53,974 nucleotides of DNA from Anaerolineales bacterium (GTDB lineage Bacteria > Chloroflexota > Anaerolineae > Anaerolineales > UBA4823), in NCBI GenBank assembly GCA_016932955.1, contig JAFGBV010000217.1, positions 1-53,974 of the forward strand, in the 5' to 3' direction. This document shows, in pieces, positions 8,587-16,689 of this stretch. The position numbers were made by a program, and so were the translations under genes. The stretch's first letter is position 1. Each line of letters starts with the position of its first letter. The notes below the pieces were generated by a model. It saw nothing but the letters and a program-made list of their open reading frames with translations. It searched no databases and had not been told where the DNA came from.

Positions 8587-8594
8587 GCTATAAT
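8587..8594 (+). promoter_or_regulatory. Extended -10 promoter of the coiled-coil/selB unit
   Basis: TGCTATAAT combines the extended TGn and a perfect TATAAT (8589-8594). Transcription would start near 8601, giving a leader of about 77 nt that contains a short hairpin (CTGCCC/GGGCAG, 8617-8635) and then the AGGAG ribosome-binding site of the coiled-coil gene. The rest of the 205-nt gap from 8473 shows nothing else I can name. Confidence 0.6.
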
Positions 8595-8677
8595 CACATG
8601 CAAATCACCGGAGCTACTGCCCAATCCCCGGGCAGCGCTTCGCCTGGGCGTTGAAAGGCTACCCATAGGAGAACCAC

Positions 8678-9856
8678 ATGGATCTGGAACAATTAGGCAA
8701 ACGCATTCAGTGGATCGAGGATGACCGGCGTAAAGAAAAGGATGCAATTTCCCTCCTCGAAAGCCGCCTCTTAGCTCTAGAAGGCAATATTGCTGCCGCG
8801 TCCCAGCAAGTCAAGGATCTGGCTGGAGAAGTCACCCGTCTCTCTGCCGTGGTAACTCGCATGGATCAATATGACCAAAACCTTCTCCAGTTGCGCATCG
8901 AAACCAAACGCATGGTGGAGGAATTAGATAAAGACATTAAAGCTCGCAGCGACGAAGCCGAGAAAGTCCGCCGCGTCGAGTTCAAATCCTTAGAATCTAG
9001 CCTGGCAGATACCCACAAGGAATTAGAATCCCTCCCTCGCCTCGAAAAAGGCCTCCAGGCGCGCATCGAAGAAGAGAATCGCACACGCCGCACCGTGGAA
9101 GAACTGCGGGTCAAGATTCAGGAAGTACGCACCGAGGAAGAAGAATATACACGCACATTCCGCCTGCTTGAGGACGGTCGCCGCCAGGATGCCAAGCGCA
9201 TTGTTGATCTGCAAGGCGAAGTGAGCGCTCTGCGTAAGCTACTGGACAACCAGCGCGGGCAGACCGAAATCCATACCATCAACCTGAAAAAGCTCGATGC
9301 CCGCCTGAACGAATTAGTCGTCGTGGAGGCTGAGCGTCGGGATGCCATGGGTAAATTCCTGGATAAGCAAGCCCTCTCCCAGGTGGAACGAGATCGCATC
9401 TGGAAAGACTGGCAAACCCGCTTCACCACCATCGAACAACAGGCAGCGGATATCGAATCGCAGCTCCTCTCCCTGGACACCACCCATCGCGAAACCAAGC
9501 GCGCCCAATCCGCCCTCGAAGAGCTCAGCCAGCGTGTGGAGCGCCGCATCAGCGAGATCACCGAAATCCAGCGCCTCGCAGAAGATCGATTCCGCCAGGA
9601 ATGGGTCACTTTTAAAGCCGACGATCAAAAGCGCTGGACGAATTACACCCTCACGCAGGAAGAGCAGCGTGGCGAGATCACCCGCCAGTTTGAAAAGATG
9701 ATTGAGCAATCCACACACCTGGAAGATGATCTCCAGGAAGCCCGTGACCTGCTGGATCAAGCCAACGAATTGGCCGAAAAACGAATGCAATCCCTGCTGG
9801 CAGTTGTTCATGAATGGGTATCCTCCTACGAGCGCACGATTGGCCGCAGCCGCTAG
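8678..9856 (+). CDS. Long coiled-coil protein of unknown function
   Basis: This 392-residue, highly charged protein is almost entirely heptad-patterned coiled coil from residue 1 to about 375, rich in Glu, Arg, Lys, Gln and Leu. It has no signal peptide, membrane segment, Walker motif or recognisable catalytic domain. It resembles SMC-arm or myosin-like low-complexity matches, which carry no functional meaning. ATG follows AGGAG by a good spacing. It is 54 nt upstream of selB in the same direction, so the two may be cotranscribed, but a link to selenocysteine insertion is only positional. Possible roles are scaffold or cytoskeletal filament. Confidence 0.8.
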   Translation: MDLEQLGKRIQWIEDDRRKEKDAISLLESRLLALEGNIAAASQQVKDLAGEVTRLSAVVTRMDQYDQNLLQLRIETKRMVEELDKDIKARSDEAEKVRRVEFKSLESSLADTHKELESLPRLEKGLQARIEEENRTRRTVEELRVKIQEVRTEEEEYTRTFRLLEDGRRQDAKRIVDLQGEVSALRKLLDNQRGQTEIHTINLKKLDARLNELVVVEAERRDAMGKFLDKQALSQVERDRIWKDWQTRFTTIEQQAADIESQLLSLDTTHRETKRAQSALEELSQRVERRISEITEIQRLAEDRFRQEWVTFKADDQKRWTNYTLTQEEQRGEITRQFEKMIEQSTHLEDDLQEARDLLDQANELAEKRMQSLLAVVHEWVSSYERTIGRSR

Positions 9857-9910
9857 CAGATTCCGATCCTTCACTAGCATCCGAAATCACCTCACCCAGG
9901 AGCATACCCC

Positions 9911-11824
9911 ATGCGCGTGATTGGCACCGCCGGACACGTTGACCACGGCAAATCCACCCTGGTTCAAGCCCTCACTGGAATCCATCCCGATCGCCTGAAG
10001 GAAGAACGCGAGCGCGAGATGACCATCGATCTGGGCTTTGCCTGGCTCACCCTGCCGGGTGGTGAAGAGATCGGCATCGTCGATGTGCCTGGTCATCGCG
10101 ATTTCATCGAAAACATGCTTTCCGGTATTGGCGGTATCGACGCTGCTTTGTTCGTCATCGCCGCGGACGAAGGCATCATGCCCCAAACCCGCGAACACCT
10201 CGCCATCCTCGACCTTCTCCAGATCAAAGGCGGTGTTATCGCTCTCACTAAAGTAGATCTCATTGATGATCCAGACTGGCTTGATCTTGTCGAGGAAGAT
10301 GTACGCCAGGCAATGCAGAACACAGTCCTGGGCAATGCCGCCATTGTCCGCGTCTCTTCGCGCACGCGACAGGGCATCCCCCAATTGCTCCAATCACTCG
10401 AAGGTTGCCTTGCCGATCAGCCACACCGTCCCGATCTTGGTCGCCCGCGCTTGCCAGTCGATCGCGTCTTCACCATTGCTGGTTTTGGTACGGTGGTCAC
10501 CGGCACGCTCAGTGATGGGCAGTTGAAGCTTGGAGAGGAAGTGATCATCTTACCCGCCGGCCTGCGCGGGCGTGTGCGTGGCTTGCAGACCCATAAGCAT
10601 AAAGAAGAGCGCGCCTTGCCTGGGAGCCGCACCGCAGTCAATATCACTGGCATAGATGTCAACCAGGTACAACGTGGAGATGTGGTAACAATCCCAGGTG
10701 CATACCACCCCACCAGCCTACTCGATGTGCAGTTTCGCATCCTCCCAGATGCTCAGCAACCCCTCGAGCACAACACAGAAGTGAAATTCTTTATCGGCGC
10801 CGCTGAAGTGCTCGCCCGCACCCGCCTGCTAGGCGCAGAAACCCTCCCCCCCGGCGAGCATGGTTGGCTGCAGCTACAATTAAATGAGCCGGTTGTAGCA
10901 ATGCGCGGTGACCGTTACATCATACGCCGCCCCTCCCCCGGCGAGACCCTCGGCGGGGGGATTATCGTCGACCCTCAGCCCCGTAAGCGGCACAAACGTT
11001 TCTCTGCCGATGTGATCCAGCGCCTGGAAACCCTCAGCCAGGGTACCCCTGCCGAGGTACTGCTCCAGGCAATGCTGGCCCTTGGTGTTGCCCCCCTCCA
11101 GGATGTCATTAAACGGTCCAATCTGGATACATCAACCGCACAGCAAGCCATCTCTGAGCTCATGCAGAGCGGGATTATCCTGCCTCTCGAAGGAGGTCAA
11201 ACCCCCACCCTCCCATCCCCTCAGACTCTCATCAGCAGCAAAGGCTATTGGGAAGAGCTTGCCAGCCGTGCGGTCCAGGAGGTGCAGGATTATCACAAAG
11301 CCCATCCACTGCGCCAGGGAATGCCACGCGAGGAATTAAAAAGCCGCCTGCGGTTTACAGCGACACCTCAGGGATCACGCATCTTCAGCCTAAGCCTTAA
11401 TCGCCTCGTCACCGAAAAAGCCCTCGTCGATAAAGGTGTCATCCTCTCCCACCCAGATCACAGCATCCGTTTTAATCCCCAACAACAGCGCATCGTAGAC
11501 GAGCTTCTAAAACGCTTTGCCGCTGCTCCCTATGCCCCGCCACCCGTCAAAGAATGCCTCACTGCCCTGGGAGACGAGTTATACAACGCGCTCATCGAGA
11601 TGGGGGTATTGGTGCCCATCCCGCCAGACGTGGTATTTCGGCAGCAGGATTACGAGCACATGCTTCAGGAGATACGTAGCTTGATTCAGAAATACGGCTC
11701 GGTCACCGCAGCGCAGGTGCGCGACCATTTCAACACCAGCCGTCGCTATGTTCTGGCATTGCTTGAACATCTCGATGCCCAGGGAATCACCCTGCGCGAG
11801 GGCGATCTACGCCGCCTGAAATAA
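9911..11824 (+). CDS. selB: Selenocysteine-specific elongation factor SelB
   Basis: SelB is the GTPase that brings Sec-tRNA(Sec) to UGA codons next to a SECIS hairpin. The 637-residue protein has the full translational GTPase set: G1 GHVDHGKST at residues 8-16, the T of MTIDLGFAW, G3 DVPGH, and G4 TKVD. After it come two beta-barrel EF-Tu-like domains, a SelB-type third barrel (with GDRYIIRRPSPGETLGGG), and a long C-terminal region of winged-helix repeats (about 385-637) that binds SECIS RNA. The N-terminal 8-residue start and the absence of the EF-Tu ASxS pattern separate it from EF-Tu. AGGAG precedes the ATG. selA, selD and tRNA-Sec are not in the window, so they should lie elsewhere if the trait is functional. 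Confidence 0.95.
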   Translation: MRVIGTAGHVDHGKSTLVQALTGIHPDRLKEEREREMTIDLGFAWLTLPGGEEIGIVDVPGHRDFIENMLSGIGGIDAALFVIAADEGIMPQTREHLAILDLLQIKGGVIALTKVDLIDDPDWLDLVEEDVRQAMQNTVLGNAAIVRVSSRTRQGIPQLLQSLEGCLADQPHRPDLGRPRLPVDRVFTIAGFGTVVTGTLSDGQLKLGEEVIILPAGLRGRVRGLQTHKHKEERALPGSRTAVNITGIDVNQVQRGDVVTIPGAYHPTSLLDVQFRILPDAQQPLEHNTEVKFFIGAAEVLARTRLLGAETLPPGEHGWLQLQLNEPVVAMRGDRYIIRRPSPGETLGGGIIVDPQPRKRHKRFSADVIQRLETLSQGTPAEVLLQAMLALGVAPLQDVIKRSNLDTSTAQQAISELMQSGIILPLEGGQTPTLPSPQTLISSKGYWEELASRAVQEVQDYHKAHPLRQGMPREELKSRLRFTATPQGSRIFSLSLNRLVTEKALVDKGVILSHPDHSIRFNPQQQRIVDELLKRFAAAPYAPPPVKECLTALGDELYNALIEMGVLVPIPPDVVFRQQDYEHMLQEIRSLIQKYGSVTAAQVRDHFNTSRRYVLALLEHLDAQGITLREGDLRRLK

Positions 11825-11868
11825 TCCTCAGAAATCTGATTCTGCTCACCCCCCTAAGTACAGCAAGT

Positions 11869-12120
11869 TTACTCGCCATCTCCCTCTTCCAGGGCTAAAC
11901 GTTTATACAACCGCTCACGCACATCTGCAGGCACAGCCTCTGGCGTAGAAACCGTGTGGTAGAGATAAACCGTCTTGCGTAATGTATCCACCACGATCCG
12001 GCAGTTCTCACACTCCGCCAGGTGTTTTTCCAATTCCGCGCACAAGATACCGCCAAGCGTCCCATCCACATAGTCCGAAAGCGCTCCTAGTAAATCTCGG
12101 CAGTGTTCATGCTCACCCAT
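11869..12120 (-). CDS. Zinc-motif anti-sigma factor
   Basis: This 83-residue soluble protein carries the ZAS-type motif H-x3-C-x2-C (His33, Cys37, Cys40: HLAECENC) plus an upstream HxxC-like H6/C7. It has no membrane segment, so it fits cytoplasmic redox- or metal-responsive anti-sigma factors of the RsrA/ChrR-like class rather than transmembrane types. It overlaps the upstream ECF sigma gene by 8 nt, a standard sigma/anti-sigma arrangement ensuring balanced synthesis. It probably binds and silences that sigma factor. Confidence 0.87.
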   Translation of the reverse strand: MGEHEHCRDLLGALSDYVDGTLGGILCAELEKHLAECENCRIVVDTLRKTVYLYHTVSTPEAVPADVRERLYKRLALEEGDGE

Positions 12121-12775
12121 TTGCGCCTACCTTCTTAATCATCCCCTGTGCCACAACTCGATCACCATAATACCGCGAAAGCTCCTCCCGCAAGCGCATG
12201 CGGGCACGAGAAAGCCTCGTTTTAACAGCTGTCTCGCTCAAGCCCAAAACGTCCGCTGTCTCCAGCGTAGAAAGATCCTCAATATCGCGCAGCAAGAACA
12301 CCACCCGCAGGCTATGGGGTAGCTTGTCCACAGCCAAGTCCAGCATTGAACGCGCCTCGGCAGTCAGCAATTCATCTTCCGGCAAGCAGCACCAATCCAC
12401 AACTTGCAGCGGCTCCTGCTCGCTCTCTTCACCTTCGGTAGGCTCCTCAATCGATAGCACATCTGTCCGCCTGCGGCGCAGGAGCATCAACGCCTCATTC
12501 GTTGCAATCCGGAACAGCCAGGTGGATAACTTTGAGCGCCCATCAAAGCTCTTCAGGTGTTTGTATGCCTTCAAATAGGTCTCCTGCAGCACATCCTCTG
12601 CATCCTGGGGCTGGTCGAGCATCTTAAGCGCAAGCCGGTAGATATTGGCTGAATAGGTATCTACCAGGCGTGAGAACTCAGCCCGATCGCCAGCCTGCAA
12701 CGCTTCTAGCGAGAACCCTTCAGCCGCAACATAATCCTTTCTGGTATTCCAGCCTTCTATAATCATTAGATGCAT
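12113..12775 (-). CDS. ECF-type RNA polymerase sigma factor
   Basis: This 220-residue sigma-70 family ECF factor has region 2 (RLVDTYSANIYRLALKML through QDAEDVLQETYLKAYKHL and STWLFRIATNEALMLLRR, about 33-100), an acidic linker (about 105-130), and region 4 with a helix-turn-helix (STLETADVLGLSETAVKTRL, about 165-190). No region 3 is present, as expected. Two ATGs (12775 and 12766) compete; only weak GAGAG precedes the first. It overlaps its anti-sigma partner and is divergent from the GH36 gene across 76 nt. That gap contains a minus-strand AACCC-type element that could be an autoregulated ECF -35, but I cannot define the promoter. Confidence 0.93.
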   Translation of the reverse strand: MHLMIIEGWNTRKDYVAAEGFSLEALQAGDRAEFSRLVDTYSANIYRLALKMLDQPQDAEDVLQETYLKAYKHLKSFDGRSKLSTWLFRIATNEALMLLRRRRTDVLSIEEPTEGEESEQEPLQVVDWCCLPEDELLTAEARSMLDLAVDKLPHSLRVVFLLRDIEDLSTLETADVLGLSETAVKTRLSRARMRLREELSRYYGDRVVAQGMIKKVGANG

Positions 12776-12851
12776 TCTCTCATCATAAGTTACTCAATCC
12801 TACCCCAAAACCGGGTTGCTAATATTGCCAGGATACAGTAAAGTATAACCG

Positions 12852-15308
12852 ATGTCTCACTATCTCTCCAATCCCTATATTGCATTGTCCCTCCATCCCG
12901 AGAAATCCTGTTGGGATATCACACCTGCCTTCTCAGCGCGCCAGTCCCCAGCGCCATCGATCACCAATGCCCGGATTAGCCTCCGCTTTCATAAAGACCT
13001 CGCCCGCAGTGCCGCCCTGAACCAATGGCACACCTTTCAGGTTAGCGAAACACAAACGATCTCCTCACCCCACGGCCCATTGCAACAAATTGATCTTCAC
13101 ATCGGGCCAGATACGCACCTGCTATCTTACCGTATATCTTTTGCCCTCCCAGTCGATTTGCCCCTTCTGTTATGGCGCATCAAGATCAAAAACCAGGGAC
13201 CTTCCCCTGTTTTCCTCGACCAGATAGAGCTCCTTAACATCGGTTTTGTTCACCTGGACCCCACATCCTTGAATTCTACTCCTCGCGAAGCTTACAAACA
13301 TACTGGCAAGCGGGGCATGATCCGCTTCCCAGATTCGCACCCAGATAGACTGCACAAAGAGAAAGACATTGCCTTCTTCTCCAATGGCTGGCAGTCATGG
13401 AGTTATACCGGCGTATATTCAACACACGAAAAATACCGTATCACCCGCCTCCGTTCAATAGCAGGGCCGATGTGGTATAACGCCGGAACTCCCCAACCTC
13501 GTCGCGCAGGCACCTTCGCTAGTGATTTCTTTGGCATATTGGGCGACCGCACCACACGCAGCGCCGTGCTGCTTGGTTTCCTCTCTCAAAAAGAGCATTT
13601 CGGCTCACTGGAAGCCTATCTGGATCCTTTCGACCCCGCCCTAAGGTTGTGGGCCAATGGCGATGGTGTGCGCCTGGATCCTGGCGCACAGATTGCCAGC
13701 GATTGGGCTTGCCTCTCTTACTTGAACCTAGATGATACTGCCCCTATCACACCCTACCTGCAAGCTGTCGCCCGTGAGAATAATGTCACTGCTGATACCC
13801 TTTCCGACACCATTCCCGCCGGTTGGTGTTCTTGGTATCACTTCTTTCAGCAAGTCGGTGCCGAAGACATCACCCATAACCTGGAGGCTGCCCAGTCATT
13901 CGGCGAGAGTCTGCCATTATCTTTAATCCAGATCGATGACGGATTTCAATCTCAGGTGGGTGATTGGTTTAAGTTTTCCCCGCGTTTCCCCAACGGCGTA
14001 GCACCGTTGGCTGCCGAGATTCGCCAGGCTGGCTTCACCCCTGGCTTGTGGCTTGCCCCCTTCATCGTCCATCGCAAATCCCACCTTTACCGTACCCACC
14101 CCGAATGGCTGCTGCGTAACCGCCTGGGCAGACCAGTCAATGCAGGCTTCATCTGGGATACTTTCACCACCGCCCTCGATCTCACCCGCCCAGAAGCATT
14201 GGATTACGCTGCTCAGGCTGTCCAAACCGCTGCCCAGAGTTGGGGGTTTAAATTCTTAAAATTAGATTTCCTATATGCAGCCGCCCTCAAAGGGCGCTAT
14301 CACGATCTTACGCGCACGCGCGCACAGGTCATGCGCCTGGGGCTGGAAGCACTGCGCCAGGCTGCCGGGCCTGAAACCTTCTTGCTTGGGTGTGGCTGCC
14401 CCATTGGATCAGCCATCGGCTTGGTGCAGGCGATGCGCATTGGAGCAGATGTAGCCCCCAACTGGCACCCACAGTGGCATGGTATTACCTTCCCCTTCAA
14501 ATCTGAAACCGGCATGCCCTCCGTACGTTTCGCCATCCAAAACGCCCTCACCCGCCTGCCCATGAACGGGCAATGGTGGGTCAATGACCCCGACTGCCTG
14601 CTCTTGCGTCCAGAAACCAACCTCACCATCGACGAAGTATACTCCCTGGCAACTGTCATCGCCCTTAGTGGTGGCTCGCTGCTCCTCTCCGATCATCTGC
14701 CATCCCTTCCTAAGGAACGCCTAGAGATAGCGCAAGCCATGCTGCCTCTGATTGGTAAAGCTGCTCGTGCCCCTGATTGGTTCGACAGCCCAACGCCCAC
14801 TTACCTTCTCCTCCCCTTGGAGGGCGCTGCGGGTCACTGGTCCCTGTTGGCTGTCTTCAACTGGGATGACCGGCCGCGTGATCGGGCTCTGCCGCTGGAA
14901 CAACTTTTTCTCCCTGCTGCCTTCGGGTACATCGCCAGGGAATTCTGGAGCGGCTGTCTGGAATACATCCAGCATAGCCCATTCACCCTCAAAGATATTC
15001 CCCCTCATGGGGTACGGCTATTCGCCCTTCGCCAGTATAATCCCTCTACAGCCCAGTACCTGGGTAGCAGCCTTCACATTTCCCAGGGACTTGAAGTACA
15101 AGATTGGCTGCTGGATTCCAAGCAGTTACGCTTCAGCCTGACGCGCCCCGGGGCAACCCAGGGGCAGGTGATTTTGTCCCTGCCACACCCCCCAACCAGC
15201 GTGTTGCTCGATCACCTGCCCATTGACTGGCGCCCGGCAGGTATCAAAACTATATATCAGATTCCGTTGTCTTTCTCTCGATGCGCACAAATGGAAATCA
15301 CCTGGTGA
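12852..15308 (+). CDS. GH36-type alpha-galactosidase
   Basis: This 818-residue glycosidase of clan GH-D/GH36 probably releases alpha-galactose from raffinose-type sugars or galactosides. It has an N-terminal beta-sandwich (about 1-310), then a TIM barrel starting at AGWCSWYHFF. Motifs seen are LIQIDDGFQ, the putative nucleophile Asp near residue 472 (FLKLDFLYA) and the acid/base Asp near 533 (MRIGADVAP), followed by a C-terminal beta domain. Length is in the family range (about 700-830), no signal peptide is present, so it should be cytoplasmic. No Shine-Dalgarno sequence is obvious; TATAAC sits right before ATG, so the message may be leaderless. It is divergent from the ECF sigma gene. Other activities (alpha-N-acetylgalactosaminidase, raffinose synthase-like) occur in GH36 and are not excluded. 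Confidence 0.85.
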   Translation: MSHYLSNPYIALSLHPEKSCWDITPAFSARQSPAPSITNARISLRFHKDLARSAALNQWHTFQVSETQTISSPHGPLQQIDLHIGPDTHLLSYRISFALPVDLPLLLWRIKIKNQGPSPVFLDQIELLNIGFVHLDPTSLNSTPREAYKHTGKRGMIRFPDSHPDRLHKEKDIAFFSNGWQSWSYTGVYSTHEKYRITRLRSIAGPMWYNAGTPQPRRAGTFASDFFGILGDRTTRSAVLLGFLSQKEHFGSLEAYLDPFDPALRLWANGDGVRLDPGAQIASDWACLSYLNLDDTAPITPYLQAVARENNVTADTLSDTIPAGWCSWYHFFQQVGAEDITHNLEAAQSFGESLPLSLIQIDDGFQSQVGDWFKFSPRFPNGVAPLAAEIRQAGFTPGLWLAPFIVHRKSHLYRTHPEWLLRNRLGRPVNAGFIWDTFTTALDLTRPEALDYAAQAVQTAAQSWGFKFLKLDFLYAAALKGRYHDLTRTRAQVMRLGLEALRQAAGPETFLLGCGCPIGSAIGLVQAMRIGADVAPNWHPQWHGITFPFKSETGMPSVRFAIQNALTRLPMNGQWWVNDPDCLLLRPETNLTIDEVYSLATVIALSGGSLLLSDHLPSLPKERLEIAQAMLPLIGKAARAPDWFDSPTPTYLLLPLEGAAGHWSLLAVFNWDDRPRDRALPLEQLFLPAAFGYIAREFWSGCLEYIQHSPFTLKDIPPHGVRLFALRQYNPSTAQYLGSSLHISQGLEVQDWLLDSKQLRFSLTRPGATQGQVILSLPHPPTSVLLDHLPIDWRPAGIKTIYQIPLSFSRCAQMEITW

Positions 15309-15351
15309 ATGTTACCACTACCTGCAAGAACAAGAAAGTGAGAGGAATGCC

Positions 15352-16680
15352 ATGTACCGATCGCGTTTGCTAATACTCTGTTTTTTCTCTCTATTACTAG
15401 CAGGGCTTTCCTGCAACATGCCAGAAGCTGTCAGCGAGCCTCCGCCAACGCCGTTGCCACCCGCCATTATCCCCTCGCCCACTCCTCCAACCGATATCCC
15501 AACCAGCCCTCCAATAATGCCTACCGATACTGCCATTCCAAGCCCTACACAACCCCCGCCAACCGAAACAACCTCGCCCACCCTGGTAGTGGAAACCATC
15601 CCATCGCCCACTGTGGAACCCCCAAGCCCCTATCTCCCTAACGGCTTCCTGGTTGACACTCATGACGGCATCGGCCTCACCTTTTTCAATTTCCAGGGCA
15701 ATCCCATTGCTGAGCTGGATACACCAGGGGTTTTCTCCAATGAAATTCTATACGGCATTCACATCGCTGGTCCCATGAACGATGCGAATAACCTTCCACC
15801 TGTAGTGTACTTTACCTATGACAATGGCGGAGCCTTATTAATCAGCGAAAATGGCATCGTTGACTCTCTCTTAGGCGTACCCAATTTCCTTGGCTTGGTT
15901 GGCGCGCCTGCACAACCAATCCTGGCATTCAGTATTGTTGAATACCAAAATGATGGCTTGTTGAACCGCATGTTCATAGGAAAGCTCGACGAGCTGATCG
16001 ACGCCGCACCGGTGTTGGATTTCAACGACCCGGCATCCTGGGCTGTGCTTCCGTTGGCTGTCGTTACCGACAAGGGAGAACCCGTTGGAATATGGTATAC
16101 CACTCGAGCCTATGGCATCGGCGGTGATATCATTTTTGAGCCTCGACAGACCCTCAGCTACTTGAACCTGAGCAATGGTGCCAAACTCACTTACTTTGGA
16201 ACCACCATCAATCCCTGTAACCTCTCCCCTGATCTCACCCTGGTCGCTTACACCCCTGGTTTATCAGGGCCAATCACCATCGATTCACTAAACGACAGTA
16301 CAGACCCTGTCACCATCCCGCTGCTTTCAGACAGCGACCGCGGGGCGGGCGATGCTGTATTCTCACCTGATAACGCTTTCATCGCCTGGAAAGAAGGCAG
16401 TGGCTTCCTGATGGCTGACATGCCCGACTTTCACGCCACCATCCGCATCGCCCATATTGATGGTAACATCATTGCTGAAATTCCAGAATCTGCCATCTCC
16501 AGTGCTGCCGGGGATACGGTCTCATGGGTTATACCAGTCGGCTGGCTCGATAATGAAACCCTCATCCTTGAAGTACGCATCGGCAGTTGGGAAAACATAT
16601 CTCTGATGAAAGTAAACTTCGATGGCACTGGCCTGGCTTACCTGGCACCAGGCGCTTTCGCTGGATTCACCTACCCATAG
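15352..16680 (+). CDS. Predicted lipoprotein with Pro/Thr linker and propeller-like repeats
   Basis: This 442-residue secreted protein begins with a signal peptide (MYRSRLLILCFFSLLLAG) ending at a lipobox-like LSC (Cys at about 21). A roughly 70-residue Pro/Ser/Thr-rich linker follows, typical of surface lipoproteins in this phylum. The rest (about 95-442) is beta-rich with recurring segments such as SYLNLSNGAKLTYF, SPDLTLVAYTP and SPDNAFIAWKEG that resemble TolB/WD-like propeller blades. No catalytic motif is seen. The frame is open upstream from 15223, but ATG 15352, behind GAGAGGA, matches the signal peptide. It lies 43 nt after the GH36 gene and 9 nt before the acyl-CoA synthetase gene. 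Function unknown. Confidence 0.82.
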   Translation: MYRSRLLILCFFSLLLAGLSCNMPEAVSEPPPTPLPPAIIPSPTPPTDIPTSPPIMPTDTAIPSPTQPPPTETTSPTLVVETIPSPTVEPPSPYLPNGFLVDTHDGIGLTFFNFQGNPIAELDTPGVFSNEILYGIHIAGPMNDANNLPPVVYFTYDNGGALLISENGIVDSLLGVPNFLGLVGAPAQPILAFSIVEYQNDGLLNRMFIGKLDELIDAAPVLDFNDPASWAVLPLAVVTDKGEPVGIWYTTRAYGIGGDIIFEPRQTLSYLNLSNGAKLTYFGTTINPCNLSPDLTLVAYTPGLSGPITIDSLNDSTDPVTIPLLSDSDRGAGDAVFSPDNAFIAWKEGSGFLMADMPDFHATIRIAHIDGNIIAEIPESAISSAAGDTVSWVIPVGWLDNETLILEVRIGSWENISLMKVNFDGTGLAYLAPGAFAGFTYP

Positions 16681-16689
16681 AGACCACCC

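Noticed and set aside
8473..8677. Riboswitch upstream of the coiled-coil gene
   Set aside because: Only a short 6-bp hairpin is visible in the predicted leader; no match to a riboswitch core I know.
9911..11824. In-frame TGA selenocysteine codon in a gene of this window
   Set aside because: All recognisable proteins end at normal lengths; I found no gene interrupted by TGA with homology continuing and no SECIS-like hairpin just after a stop.
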